A DNA stretch of 64,000 nucleotides from Coenobita brevimanus (GCA_032717465.1 CM064681.1:9379332-9443331); one strand, 5' to 3'; positions 23,352 through 34,561 are shown, counted from the stretch's first letter. Numbers and translations are program-made. The notes: generated from the letters alone by a model not told the origin.

Positions 23352-23622
23352 TCGAACACCGCGCGTGGAGGACGATCGAAACCTCTCTCTCTCTCTCTCT
23401 CTCTCTCTGGAATTCCAGGGATTTAAATACAATTACTCCTTGATTTATCCAGTGTCTTCTGTCATTTTTATTCGTTTTCTGCGTTCGAACACCGCGCGTG
23501 GAGGACGATCGAAACTCTCTCTCTTTCTCTCAGGAATTCCAGGGATTTAAATACAATTAATCCTTGATTTATCCAGTGTTTTTCTCTATTTTTTTTTTCT
23601 TTTCGTTTTCTGCGTTCCGTGG
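23352..23622 (+). repeat. 133-bp tandem duplication
   Basis: TCGAACACCGCGCGTGGAGG at 23352 recurs at 23485. Both copies carry GACGATCGAAAC, a CT microsatellite, GGAATTCCAGGGATTTAAAT, TCCTTGATTTATCCAGTG and GTTTTCTGCGTTC in order. Copies differ mainly in CT-run length and a T run, so the duplication is fairly recent. Confidence 0.92.
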
Positions 23623-24165
23623 GACAAAAAAGAGAAAGATTCTGTTTTTTTTATTCACTGATGAAAGGGATTCCCAAGACACGGGTCCTAAGGAATGGTC
23701 GAAATTACGATTCCTTAAGACTTTTCTCTCACTTTTATTTGTACTTTCTTGACTGACCATTTTCTCCCCTTTAAAAACAAAGAGGGCAGTGAGACACAGA
23801 AAAAACTTACTTGTGACAAATAAAACAGCCGGTGAGAGTAACTGTTTCACAAAACCTGTTGGGCTGGGGTAATGTGGTACGAAAAATACAAATACGTCCA
23901 GTGTAAAAATTAAACTGAGTTGTCTGACTAACCTTTGTAGTCAAGGTGTGGTGAGAGTCGAGACAGGTATGCAGTGGCGGATTCTGGGAGGGGACGGGGT
24001 TGTCCTAGCAGCCTGTATCCCTTCTTCATATGCCAGTATCTCTTCCTGCAAATAGTAAATAGAATTACTAAATGAAAAAACTGAGTGGTACAAAATTCCT
24101 TTTTGCATGAATATGAACCCATTAATAAATGTCTGAAAGTTATAGCTGCAAATGAAATGAAATTG

Positions 24166-24166
<1 letters not shown>

Positions 24167-24204
<38 letters not shown>
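24167..24204. repeat. (CT)n microsatellite
   Basis: About 18 perfect CT units. Confidence 0.95.
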
Positions 24205-24205
<1 letters not shown>

Positions 24206-24244
24206 ATGTAGTGGAGAGGATGTACGAGGAAAGTAATTAAGGTT

Positions 24245-24490
24245 TGAGAAGGGTGAGGATGAGGTAGGTGTGGTGGGGGTGAGGGTGTGGTAGGCGTGAG
24301 GGTGTGGTAGGGGTGAGGGTGTGGTAGGGGTGAAGTTGTGGTATGGGTAAGAGTGTGGGAGGGGTGAGGATGTGAGTGGCTGGAGTGAGGGTGTGAGAGA
24401 GGCGAGGATGTGAGTGCGGTGAGGGAGTGAGTGCGGTAAGGGAGTGAGTGCGATGAGGGAGTGACAGGGGTGAGGGTGTGAGAGGGGTGA
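24245..24490 (+). repeat. G-rich minisatellite, 17-bp unit
   Basis: Unit GTGAGGGTGTGGTAGGG is repeated about a dozen times, with variants GTGAGGGAGTGAGTGCG. The G-run density on the plus strand could support quadruplexes. The minus-strand frame rich in His, Pro and Leu is a by-product. Confidence 0.88.
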
Positions 24491-24616
24491 TGGTCGGGCT
24501 CATCCTGCCATTCTCTTCACTACCTAACACGGGAACCTGTCCTCTCCAAAATCCAGGAAGATATTCTATTTTCAACTTTGCCACAGTCTGCGTGTCGCCT
24601 ATATAAGCACTTTCTG

Positions 24617-24690
24617 AATTAACCCCGTCACCACAAGAGATAAAAATCGCTTGACGGTAATCACAACAAGATGAAGCAATAGTCATCCCA
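24617..24690. repeat. Family A fragment (weak)
   Basis: TTAACCCCGTCACCACAAGA then ATAAAAATCGCTTGACGGTA resembles the spacer end plus inverted arm of family A. Only half a unit is visible. Confidence 0.4.
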
Positions 24691-24945
24691 GTTCTGGAGT
24701 ATTAGAAATCCCTGCATTGAACATCTCAGACGTGTTTGTATATGATATCTGTGGTACTATGAAAAGTGTCTGGGCATATTAATACTTACGGCTGTGTAGT
24801 GTACTGTTCCTAATCATTACTTAGAAGGGAGTAAGCCACTTATTATTATCGTGGAAACTAAAGTAAGAATCCGAAGTTCCTTAAATTACAGAAAGGAATG
24901 CAGGATAAATCATGCATACGTAAACAAATGTGAGGAAAATTCAGA

Positions 24946-25107
24946 TATACCCTTTTTACACTAACCTGGTCTAGAATGTCATCTTTCCATCTTTAATACT
25001 GATGCGTAACTACAGAGATGAACACCAGAATATGATGCTAGTCACGAATAAGTGCTATGCCAAGAATGTAAAGCCATAGCATATTTTTTCTGCCACTAAG
25101 CTATCTC
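24946..25107 (+). mobile_element. Family B miniature element, 3'-truncated copy
   Basis: Left end TATACCCTTTTTACACTAAC then CTGGTCTAGAATGTCATC. The body has CAGAATATGATGCTAGTCAC, shared exactly in its core with the copy at 45551, and TTTTTTCTGCCACTAAG. The right terminal repeat is missing, replaced by a CT-rich stretch. Confidence 0.55.
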
Positions 25108-25194
25108 CTTCCCTTCATCGCCCTGACTCCTTCCCTCATTCCCTACCTGCTTCCCCTCATCCCCCTACCTCCTTTCCCCCTCTTGGTGCCAATG

Positions 25195-25753
25195 AGGGAG
25201 GGTGGGTAAGTAAGCGAGTCTGTGAGCACCAGCGCGACAGGTCCCTCCCCCACGCCCTCCCACGCCTGTCTCACGCCATTTGTTTTATCGAATTTATTGT
25301 CGGGTTTTGTTTTAAGCGCTGCCTTGGCGGGTCACTCTGCCGCTAATCGTGATGGACGGGGTGAGGCTCCGAACATAGATATTTCCTGCCTTCTCTGTCG
25401 TTTCTGCTTAACTGTTTCCGATGCTTTTGGTGGATTTATTTATTTTAAAGAGGGTGGCATGGGTGTGGTGCTTAAAATTCGGAGATAACTGGACCCACGT
25501 GAAAATTGGGAATAATAAAAGTTTAATACATTTAGGCTGTTTGTATGCTAAATTGCTAATCCTGACAGACGTCCCAAGCTTGAGTGAAAAGTTATTGGAC
25601 TTTATTGTTATGTAAATGGAGTGTCAGACAAGAGGCAAGAAAAAAATTGAAAAGGAGTTTGGATCTGCGGTGGGATACAGAAGTAGGCAGCATGTACTTT
25701 GGGTGACCGATGTGACATTCAGGGCTGTGACTCTCTCTCAGCTGTTACTTTAT

Positions 25754-25785
<32 letters not shown>

Positions 25786-26460
25786 AGCTTAATAAAATCG
25801 TCTAGCAGCACCTGGATCTGGACACTGTAGCTGTCCCGACCACCTTATAATTTCCAATGCCTATATTTAGCAAAACGTTATATTATCAGATGTATAACAC
25901 TAGACCCCACTGTATGTACTTTCCCTATCAGTTCTCAAAGAATATAACATGTATTATTTAAAGCGTCATCAAAACCACTGATAATTAACAGGGATGCATG
26001 AGATATTGATAATGTTAAACAAAAAGGTATCAAGATTGCTGTGGAGCACTGTATTTTGAAGGCCAGGACGGAGTGCTTTGAATATACTGCACGTCCTTGG
26101 TCATTAATTGTATATGATGCAGTGCTATATCGCTCAGTAACTCCATCAGCCGAGGATGTAATTTTTCTTGTAGTCTTGATAACTTATGGCGATTTTAATC
26201 ATCTTACGTTAGGTTTCCAAACCCTGCATTAGCGTATCTGATAACCAACAGCGACTCTCCCAGGCTGGATAAAATAGGATGGTGCGTGATAAACAATAAT
26301 GCCACCGTGCTACAAGGTTTAAAGACAAATATACTGGAAAAATCCTGAATTTAATAGTAACTACACACACCGAAGTTCAGGAGGAAATATTGCTTACATC
26401 TACTTTCATCAAAGGTAGGGTCTTTATCCACTTTTTGGCCATTTTACGTTTATGGAACTG
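25195..26460. other. Unassigned intergenic DNA
   Basis: An 88-residue frame at 25222-25488 crosses non-repetitive, GC-balanced sequence but shows no domain I know. A CT run lies at 25757-25786, followed by half a family A arm (AGCTTAATAAAATCGTCTAG, then CTGTCCCGACCACC shared with the copy at 47673). Confidence 0.45.
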
Positions 26461-26472
26461 ATGGCATACCTG

Positions 26473-27250
26473 GCGTGGAGCAAGTAGGGGCGTGCATGGA
26501 GGGAGTGAATGGAGGGGGGTGCAAGGAGGGAGTGAATGGAGGGGGGTGCAAGGAGGGAGTGAATGGAGGGGTGCTGCAAGGAGGAAGTGAATGGAGGGGG
26601 GTGCAAGGAGGGAGTGAATGGAGGGGGGTGCAAGGAGGGAGTGAATGGAGGGGGGTGCAAGGAGGGAGTGAATGGAGGGGTGCTGCAAGGAGGAAGTGAA
26701 TGGAGGGGGGTGCAAGGAGGGAGTGAATGGAGGGGGGTGCAAGGAGGGAGTGAATGGAGGGGGGTGCAAGGAGGGAGTGAATGGAGGGGTGCTGCAAGGA
26801 GGGAGTGAATGGAGAGGGATGCAAGGGGGGAGTGAATGGAGGGGGGTGCAAGGAGGGAGTGAATGGAGGGGTGCTGCAAGGAGGGAGTGAATGGAGAAGG
26901 ATGCAAGGGGGGAGTGAATGGAGAGGTGGTGCAAGAAGGGAGTGAATGCAGGGGGGTGCAAGGAGGGAGTGAATGGAGGGGGGTGCAAGGAGGGAGTGAA
27001 TGGAGGCGGGTGCAAGGAGGGAGTGAATGGAGGCGGGTGCAAGGAGGGAGTGAATGGAGGGGTGCTGCAAGGAGGGAGTGAATGGAGAAGGATGCAAGGG
27101 GGAAGTGAATGGAGAGGTGGTGCAAGGAGGGAGGGAATGGAGGGGTCGTGCAAGGAGAGAGTGAATGGAGCGGGGGTGCAAGGAGGGAGTGAATGGAGGG
27201 GTGTTGCAAGCAGGGAGTGAATGGAAGGGGGTGGAAGGGGAGGGTGCAAG
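26473..27250 (+). repeat. 27-bp minisatellite with 109-bp higher-order period
   Basis: Unit GGAGGGAGTGAATGGAGGGG plus GGTGCAA (27 bp) repeats about 28 times. A 28-bp variant with GGTGCTGCAA recurs at about 26569, 26678 and 26787, giving a 3x27+28 = 109 bp higher-order unit; later variants are spaced 81 bp and irregularly. Frames over it repeat nine residues (EGVNGGGCK on plus; Ser-Leu-Pro-His-rich on minus, up to 357 residues). This is repeat-driven, not a gene. Confidence 0.93.
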
Positions 27251-28374
27251 GTGGGAGAGAGGGTGTAAGGAAGTGGTGCATGATGGTGTTGAATAAATAG
27301 GTGCAAGGAAGACGGTGCAAGGAAGAGATGCATGGAGAAGGGCCTGGAGAGGGTACGTAGCATGAACGGTGCACACAGGAATGACAGCACGAACGGAGCA
27401 TGTTGGGAGAAAAAAAATGTTGAATGTGTGTACGTTAATCCACATGTCACTTAGATTACCCTCTTGGTAGGCCTCAAGCGAAGTGTAAACAATAGACTTT
27501 GACTTACAGGAAGTTAACTGGTGCTTTTGTTCCTATTTGTGCTGCATATTCGAGCGTAAAAATATATTATACAAGTGTGTTTTACTTTATGTATTTAAAA
27601 ACTCTTGTTAAAAAACTGATACCGTATTTTTTTTATTTAATACATACCGTACTGAGTAGAATAAAGCACTGTTATATTAGTAAAGTATGTGACTGTATTA
27701 TCTGTGTCTGGCATTACACAGAACAATATTCCCTGGGTGCCATTTTACTGAGAAACAGAGACGTGAACTAAACATGCAGTTTTATGGTGATTGTTCCACT
27801 CGATTTTTTTTTAGGTGGGCTGACAGGTGCATGAAGTTATGAAAAGTATAATAACACTTGAATCAATTATATTATTCTAAACAGCCATGGCAAGATAAGA
27901 CATTGAACATATTCTTAGCACCAACTGATGACTCAGCTCAGACTGACTGCTTCTCCATTCTTTTTAGCTAAGAATATATAAATAAACATCTCAATGAATG
28001 AATAAATAAACAAGTCAAAAGTAACCTATATTTATTTTTTGTCAGTGCACCAAGATTTTAAATGGCTTAACAAGAGTTTCCTGAAATAATGGTAAAGCTG
28101 TCTCTGTCTCCTCCTAGGCTTTCTACAGCTGTTTTCCCTGTCTATTCAGCTCTTGTATTCTGGTCTTTCGAGATGCTGGCTTCTGCTTGTATAATTATTT
28201 TCAACTGATTCTGCCTTTGCTATTCCGCCACGTAAGTCTAATATTTTTCCATAATTCCCTTTCCTTATGATACTTACCTCTATCATTATGACTACCTCTC
28301 TTCTAACATGATCCTGTCTCTGTTCTCCCTCTCCTCATGAGCCTGATACATATGATTCTCACTTAATCATTCAC

Positions 28375-28376
<2 letters not shown>
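27251..28376. other. Unassigned AT-rich intergenic DNA
   Basis: A few decayed GGTGCAAGGAAG units trail to about 27330. The remainder is AT-rich with no recognisable gene; the 90-residue frame at 27499 has no known motif. Confidence 0.45.

Positions 28377-28424
<48 letters not shown>
28377..28424. repeat. Compound microsatellite (CT)n(CA)n
   Basis: About 10 CT units followed by about 14 CA units. Confidence 0.95.
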
Positions 28425-28426
<2 letters not shown>

Positions 28427-28840
28427 CTATGAATAACCCCAGACTCCAATAACGAAGCTGACCATCACTCTATATGATTCTGCGCTGATGATTTTGACCT
28501 CTCTATAACCCCACCCACCCCTGAATGATGCTAATCCCACCCTTTGATTATGACTCTAAATCCCTCTCTAATTACAACACTAATGACTCTGATCCCCCCC
28601 ACCCAACTCAACTACTCATGATGTTGCAATGTTACCTCTAAACAGTTCGTAATAAAAGATTGTGGCCTCTTTCCTAAATGATAGTGACTTCCAGGATTAT
28701 GACTCACATACCCCTCTTCATGATTCTGCTATTCATCTTCTATTCCACGCCACCCTCTTCCAGTCACACTCCTCACCTCACCCCCTTTACCAAGCCCTTC
28801 CGAGACGGTGGCCAAATACCAGGTGCTAATTATCGAGAGG
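28425..28840. other. Degenerate ATGATTCTGAC-type repeat
   Basis: Phrases such as ATATGATTCTGCGCTGATGA, ATGATGCTAATCCCACCC, AATGACTCTGATCC and ATTATGACTC recur at 30-50 bp from about 28270 to 28740. This looks like a decayed tandem repeat. No gene seen. Confidence 0.4.
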
Positions 28841-28849
28841 TCAGGTGTT

Positions 28850-29960
28850 GAATAATTGTGGTGCTGGTGGTGGTGAGGGCGTGATGGGGGCAGGTGTGTG
28901 GGGTGGTGATGGTGGGGAGGAGGGTTGACGGGGAGAGGTCATGGTGGGGCGAGAGGAAGATGTGAAAGGGCGATGGTGGGGAGGGGTGAAGATGGGGAGG
29001 GGTGAAAATGAGGACGGGTTATGGAAATGGCGATGCTGGGGAGGGATGAAAGAAACGTTTGTAGTGGAGAGGGATGGGAGAAAAGGTTGTGGTGGGAAGG
29101 GGTGATGGAGTTGGTGGTAGGAAGAGGAGATGGCGAAGAGTGGTGACGATGGTGGTGGTAGGCGTGGGTGGGTTGGATGAGGAATGATGGAGATCATGGT
29201 GATGAGGAAGGGTGATGAGGAAGGGTGATGGGAAGGAGGGGTGATGAAGATTGTTGTGGCGGGGAAGGATGATGTGAAGGAAGGGTGAGTTGTGCCTAGA
29301 ATGGTGGTGATGCGAAGGAATGAAGGGGAGGAGTGGTGATAGAGAATGGGTTTCTGTGGCGAGGAGTGATGGAAAGGTGTGTTGAGGAGGAGTTATGGGG
29401 AAGGGAAGTGGTTATGAGGGATGACTGGAATGGGGAAGGAGTAGTTGTTATAAGAGGTGATGGAGAAGAGGTAGTAATGGGGAGAGGTGATAGGGAGACT
29501 GAGCTTAGCGATGTATGGGAAGGGGCGAGGATCGAAGAGGTGATGGAGTGGAGTGTAGTGAAGAGATGTGGCTGGATGAACTGGGTTTGTTGGTTCCTGT
29601 TGAGAAGTAACGGTGGGAGGGAGTAATGAGGAGATGTGTGGAGGAGGTAAGGATAAGGTGGTGTTCTGAGGGAGTAATGATGAACACTAATGAAGATGGT
29701 AGTGATGAAGCGAAATCCTGGGGAAGTGTGTGGAGGGATGATGATGATGATGTTGTGACGGGATGATGGGAGGGAATGGTAAATGAAAATGACGGTGGTG
29801 AAAGGGGGAGATCTGGCTTGGTGGTGAGATGTTGATGTGTGAAAAGAGCATGCGTGTGTAGTGGTGGGGATGTGTGATGATGATCATGGGTGGTGGAGGG
29901 ATTACTGTGAGAATACTTGGTTGTACATAGGAAGAGGTGATTAGGAATGGTGGTGGGGCG
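28850..29960 (+). repeat. Purine/T tract with GGTGATGG-type minisatellite
   Basis: GATGGTGGGGAGGGGTGA-like units of variable length (about 18-30 bp) recur throughout on the plus strand. Three Ser/Thr/Pro/His-rich minus-strand frames (up to 162 residues) derive from it. Confidence 0.8.
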
Positions 29961-30067
29961 AAGAATAAGGACGACACAGTGAAACAAGACCAATCCCTGC
30001 AGTTAGAGGCCGTCTTTTATATATATTCTTACTGTACTCTCTCCAGTACAGCTTTACACCATTTGGG

Positions 30068-30205
30068 ATTGATTTTCGAACTCAAGTGGTTGAATATAAC
30101 TTTATTTTCCAGTTCTGTGAGAGAAATTTGTTCCTAGTTAAAGGTCCTTAGTCCAGAGGTAGCGATAATAAAGTAAGATATCATCGTAGTGAACTGGTTG
30201 TTATT
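30068..30205. repeat. Family A repeat, degenerate copy
   Basis: GATTTTCGAACTCAAGTGGT then TGAATATAACTTTATTTTCC corresponds to the spacer. It is followed by GAGGTAGCGATAATAAAGTA and ATCATCGTAGTGAACTGG, the usual right flank. The inverted arm itself is eroded. Confidence 0.55.
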
Positions 30206-30253
30206 TGTGTTTTTTATGTCTGACGATCGATCAATCAATCAGTCAGTCCATCC

Positions 30254-30256
<3 letters not shown>

Positions 30257-30285
<29 letters not shown>
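30257..30285. repeat. (GA)n microsatellite
   Basis: About 14 perfect GA units. Just upstream is a short TCAATCAATCAGTCAGTCCA tetranucleotide patch. Confidence 0.93.
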
Positions 30286-30286
<1 letters not shown>

Positions 30287-31380
30287 CCAAACAAGAACAG
30301 CCAGATGAAGGTAAGGAAAGAACGAAGAAAAGGGGAGAGTGAGAGGACCTAGCGGCAAGATTAAGAGAAGGCCTCCCCCCCTCCCTCGCTCTCTCTCTTT
30401 CTCTCCCCACTGAGCGTCCCCCTAATGTCAAACTCCACGGAATGTCAACACTTTAATGTCATCTTGGTGGCCGGATCAATAATGCAGCCGCTCGTAACTT
30501 ATGCACCGCGTCACTAATTGAAAGGCAAACCGGATCATCAGTACCGCAACCTGGATTTATTTAGGATTCGGGTCCCCTGGTACTGAGTGATGTTTGGCTT
30601 TGGAAGGAGGAGGGGTCGTGGGACGTATCTCTCTCGTCCTCTTGAAAGGCAAACGCTGGGGAAAGGGGAAGGCACGGCTGTTTTCTTACCTCATTCATTA
30701 TGGCGACATCGATTCCAATTTACTCCTTCTATCCCCAGGCAACGTAACTGTTATGATTCGAAGCGATTTTTCGAGCTGGAGGGCTTCAGTACAATCTTTT
30801 ATTCATTCAATCTGTACGAGAGATCTTTCCTAAGCTGATTACAAACTTCTGGGGATAGTAAGAATGTTGTAGCTCCAGGCTCTTAGGAACGTGAATCAGG
30901 TGGGCTACATACTGATGCTGTCCGCTTGCAGTCCACCATCTTTTCGTCAGGGGATAGGGAGGGATGTGAGGGACATTAATAGATTGTTAACAGATTGCAA
31001 GAGAAAATATATATATGCATCGTCGGACTGCAGGACTAACATAGAGATCGGGAAGATGCACATGAAGAATAACTGTCCTACTGCCACGAAAAAATGGTGA
31101 CAAGAGTAAAGTGTGTGTTGCTTCTCTACCTCATATTGAATGCGCTCTGTAACGTAACAGACAGACTATTCACATCTGATTACTTCTCATTTCATGCATC
31201 CTGCTCTTGATATATGGTACCACGACCGTTCCCGAGGTTCACTACACATCCGTTCTAGGCTGATCCTCAAAGACCCTAAGGATCACCCTGAGACACTTCG
31301 ATCAGCCATCTACACCAGGGTACGCTGGAGATGGCTAAACTGAGCCTAAGCAGTTCGAGAAGCTTAACTTGAACAGGGGT
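30286..31380. other. Unassigned intergenic DNA with a family A half-unit
   Basis: At 30745-30838 a family A half-unit is visible (GAAGCGATTTTTCGAGCTGG, CTTTCCTAAGCTGATTA). The section 30450-30740 is non-repetitive and GC-balanced; two overlapping plus-strand frames (79 and 83 residues) cross it with no recognisable domain. The rest shows nothing. Confidence 0.4.
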
Positions 31381-31388
31381 ACAGCCAT

Positions 31389-31389
<1 letters not shown>

Positions 31390-31422
<33 letters not shown>
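31390..31422. repeat. (GA)n microsatellite followed by CACACA/CACGCA DNA
   Basis: About 16 GA units. The following 120 bases are a degenerate CA-rich stretch (GCACAGGCACAGGCACACGC). Confidence 0.93.
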
Positions 31423-31429
<7 letters not shown>

Positions 31430-31554
31430 CAACACGTACACATAGACCCACACCCACATACACATAAATGCACAGGCACAGGCACACGCACAATCACAGG
31501 CACAGATACTGACGCACGCACATGCACAAGCAAACGCACACACACAAATCCTCC

Positions 31555-31780
31555 TCAACTCTATCGCTTTCCTGTCCTCCTTCCTCCCGTATCTCCTTCG
31601 CGCCTTCTCTCTCATCTTTCCATCTCTCTTTCGTATCTTCCTCCCTCCCTCTCTTCTAGCTTCCCTCACTCCTCATCTCCCCCCCTCATCTCTCTCCATC
31701 CGCTCGCTTAATTCCTTTTACCTTGTTTCTCCTTATTTCTTCCTTTTTCCTTCATACCCCCTCTCTCCACCTCTCGCTCA
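31555..31780 (+). repeat. Pyrimidine-rich tract, left part
   Basis: CT-rich plus strand ending immediately before the retrotransposon remnant. It continues in kind at 32239-32745, so the two parts look like one tract split by the insertion. Confidence 0.75.
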
Positions 31781-32150
31781 TTAAGACAACTAGACAAAAT
31801 TCAGAATAAAGCTGTTAGAATCATTAACAACCCTGCCATTGCAAGTAAAAAGGAATGTTGCCTCCCTTGCATTATTTTACAGATATTTTTTTGGCAAATG
31901 CTCAGACGAAGTTGCGTCCATGGTGCCACCTCTCCATGCCTTCCCTCGTGCTACACGGGCATCTGGTAGCGCTCATGACTGGAATGTCACTCAACCATAT
32001 TGCAGAACTTCTGCCTATCAGAGTTCTTTCATTCCCCGAACTGCATCTCTCTGGAACTCGCTTCCAAAAAGTTGTTTTCCTCCAAGTTTCAACCCACAGC
32101 TGTTCAAGTCTAACTGTTACAGATATTTTATGAACAGAGGACACCAGTAA
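31781..32150 (+). pseudogene. LINE ORF2 C-terminal fragment, frameshifted
   Basis: The first part reads LRQLDKIQNKAVRIINNPAI in the frame beginning at 31781. The continuation, with VASLALFYRYFFGKCSDEV, FIPRTASLWNSLPKSCFP and PQLFKSNCYRYF, is in a different frame (through the stop at 32148-32150). These are the conserved features after the reverse transcriptase domain in arthropod non-LTR elements: the QNKAxRII motif, the FYRYxxGxCSxEL-type motif, and the RTxxLWNSLP motif. About ten residues expected between the two parts (the usual LxSLxHRR-type segment) are missing at the frame change near 31850. The reverse transcriptase core and the whole 5' part are absent. It is dead and cannot make a functional protein. 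Confidence 0.88.
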
Positions 32151-32238
32151 TCTGGTGTATGGATTTTTTTTTTTTACCCATTTGTTTTTCCTTCCTCCGT
32201 TCTGTTATTTATAAAAAAAAAAAAAAAAAAAAAAAAAA
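31781..32238 (+). mobile_element. 5'-truncated non-LTR retrotransposon (LINE) 3' end
   Basis: The remnant comprises the last ~120 codons of ORF2, a ~65-bp 3' untranslated segment (T13, then CATTTGTTTTTCCTTCCTCC), and an A-rich tail at about 32213-32238. Severe 5' truncation and a poly-A end are the hallmark of target-primed reverse transcription. Flanks are both CT-rich, so a target duplication (possibly TCTCTCC) cannot be proved. The protein tail resembles arthropod Jockey/CR1-type elements from general knowledge. Confidence 0.85.
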
Positions 32239-32745
32239 TCTCTCCCTCACAGCTTTCTTCTCATCACTCTTCATCCCTCCACTCCTCAATATCTTTTCCA
32301 TTCATCTCTCCCTTTCCCTGCACTCTTCCTCCGAACTCTCCCCCACACTCTTCCATTCCTGACTTTCCTTTTCCTTTCGTCTCTCCCTGTTTACCGTCAT
32401 TCTCCCTTTCCCACCATCTCTTCCTATACTACCATCACCCTTCATGTCTCCCTCTTACCTTGCTATCACTCTTCTTTTTTCCTTCATCTCAACCTCATAT
32501 ATTACTATCAATCATATTTTCCCTTCAGTACACCCTCACACCATCCTTCCGCAAGTTCTCCTCCCTCATCTTCTTTCCTCCCTCACTCTCCTTCCTCTCC
32601 CTCCCCTCTCTTCTCCTTCCTCCCCCCCCCCTCTCTTTTCCTTCCCCATTTTCTCTCCTCCCTCACATCTTTCTCCCTTCAGTCTCCTTCCTCCCCCTCC
32701 CCTCTCTCTCCCTTACATTTCCCTCCCCCTTTTACCCCTGCTGCC
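32239..32745 (+). repeat. Pyrimidine-rich tract, right part
   Basis: C/T-dominated plus strand (CTCCTTCCTCCCCCTCCCCT). Its two ~100-residue frames are Ser/Pro/Leu/Phe-rich artefacts. Confidence 0.85.
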
Positions 32746-33240
32746 GTAACCTGAGCTGCTGAGTGTTTGTCCATTAAACAGCCACGTCTAACTGCCTCTG
32801 ACCTCACCTAACTGCCGCTGACCTGCTCTGACCCCACCCTTGACCCGCGTTGACCCGGACCTCGCCGCAATAGGCCACACTACCTCCACTTGCGACCTCT
32901 GAACAGGGTAATGGATGGGTGGAGCCTAGTTGTTGCCTGTGGAGCTCTCACCAGTTTTGAAGGTCAGAGGAGTGTCCATGAAAGTTCTTAACCAATTTTT
33001 ACGATAATCAAGTCTCCATAAAAGTGAAATATTAAGAGAATCATTTGTACACAGAAGTAAAACAGAAAAATAATTTGAGAGTATGACTTCTATTCACACT
33101 AGCTCACTCTAGCCTGGATTTTAAGTGTATTGTGGCCATGTGAGTGAAGATAAAAACATAAACATCATATTCACAGCCTTAGCTCAGTAATACTCATGAA
33201 TAAGTCCCCTTGTGGTTATGACCTAAAAGACTAATACTTT
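32746..33240. other. Unassigned intergenic DNA
   Basis: A short stretch at 32786-32870 repeats CTAACTGCCNCTGACCT and TGACCC-type phrases (local ~30-bp tandem). The remainder shows nothing recognisable. Confidence 0.45.
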
Positions 33241-33244
33241 CTGC

Positions 33245-33527
33245 AGTTTATTCTCGCTACCTCCGGGGTATGTTGAGCATAGGGGACTTTTCGATCTGGG
33301 GGGGAGGGGAGATTTGAAAAAAGCCTTCATTACCCCGTTCACTTCCAAAAGTTTCTCGTAAACTTAATAAAATGAGTGGAAAGAAAGCACAAAATATAAA
33401 ATGTTTAGGACTGAAAGGGATGAGTTCTTTAAGTTCAATGTCTTTCTGTTGAATATTTTTGTTGCTACCAGAAGGCTGTATCAACTTCGGAGATTTAGCC
33501 GCAGTGAAGGAGTTAATGAAGGCGATA
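33245..33527. repeat. Family A repeat, extended copy
   Basis: ACTTTTCGATCTGGGGGGGA, GCCTTCATTACCCCGTTCAC, inverted arm GTAAACTTAATAAAATGAGT, flank CACAAAATATAAAATG and GGACTGAAAGGGATGAG. A second tail, GCAGTGAAGGAGTTAATGAA, lies near 33500. Confidence 0.65.
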
Positions 33528-34059
33528 ATATACACCTGTTCTATAAATATACCCTGAGCGGAATACAATAGTTGGGAAATACAGCTGCAAAAATAAAGCT
33601 GATGTATCCTGACTTAAGATGTTACCATTCCTATTGACTCTTGCTGAAGTGGCTAAAACACGAGAATAGTAACTTAGCAATGGCAATAAATCAGTGTACT
33701 TTGGTCGAGGCTCCTGTTCATCCGTATTAAAGGTTATAAATTAACGTACAGTGTAGAGATTAGTGAAAAAAGGAGTCATCTGAGCTTACGATTCCAGTGG
33801 CTAAAACATGAAACGAATGATTAAGAGACTGATATACTGGCTGTCGTTTGTCCGAACGTACTGTTCATTCACACAACGAGAGCAATATGTTTACATATGG
33901 CGTGGTGTGCGTTCTCGATGCTAGAAGAGGAAGAAGACAACAAATGTAAACATCCCGTGTGGTAATTATAAATTCGTATGCGCTGCGGGTGGAAAATATT
34001 GAATCTTTGCACGTGAGAAATCAATAAAAAGTCTTAACACATGGTAAACCGACAATTAA
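33528..34059. other. Unassigned intergenic DNA
   Basis: AT-rich mixed DNA. A similar phrase, GTGGCTAAAACACGAG / GTGGCTAAAACATGAA (about 33650 and 33798), marks a local duplication of about 148 bp. No gene seen. Confidence 0.45.
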
Positions 34060-34255
34060 ACCCTTTCATTCCGGTGACTTGATTTTACATTAACCGCAAG
34101 TGCTGGGCTGAAGGAACATCGCTCACTGTGATGGCGCTACTGATAACTCTACTTCACTCCTCGATTTTGGGAAAGTTTCTTCTATGCCTGAATAAAATCG
34201 ACAGGAGGAAGAAAGAATAATATCTACAAAAATGTCGCAGTATCAAAGGGCTTTA
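34060..34255. repeat. Family A repeat, copy with clear inverted arm
   Basis: AAACCCTTTCATTCCGGTGA starts a partial unit. The main unit ends with GCCTGAATAAAATCGACAGG, AAGAAAGAATAATATC and GTCGCAGTATCAAAGGGC. Confidence 0.6.
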
Positions 34256-34561
34256 AAAATTCTTAGAACATGAGATATCAACAATAAGGAAAAAGCTTTA
34301 TCACATGCGACATAATAAAAAATTACTTCGTGAAAAATATATATCTTCTCAAACAAAACTACAAAAAAATAAAGCATAGGCACATGTCAAAACACAAGAC
34401 AGAGTGGAAATTAAATGCGGGTTTTAGCACAAGAGAGACCAGTAATAATAATCTCTTTGCATATGAGGCAGACAATAAAATCTTAATAAAAATATAAGTT
34501 AACACAAGAAAAAAAAAATCATGGCCGAAAAAACAAGAACAGAAATAATAATAAGCGCATA

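Noticed and set aside
22169..23443. 424-codon plus-strand open frame
   Set aside because: Almost entirely Ser, Pro, Leu, Phe and His from CT-rich DNA, starting beside a (TC)n run. No domain, and neighbouring frames are equally open.
26377..27450. Three overlapping minus-strand frames of 325-357 codons
   Set aside because: All frames are open because of the 27-bp minisatellite; the protein repeats are a reading of the DNA unit.
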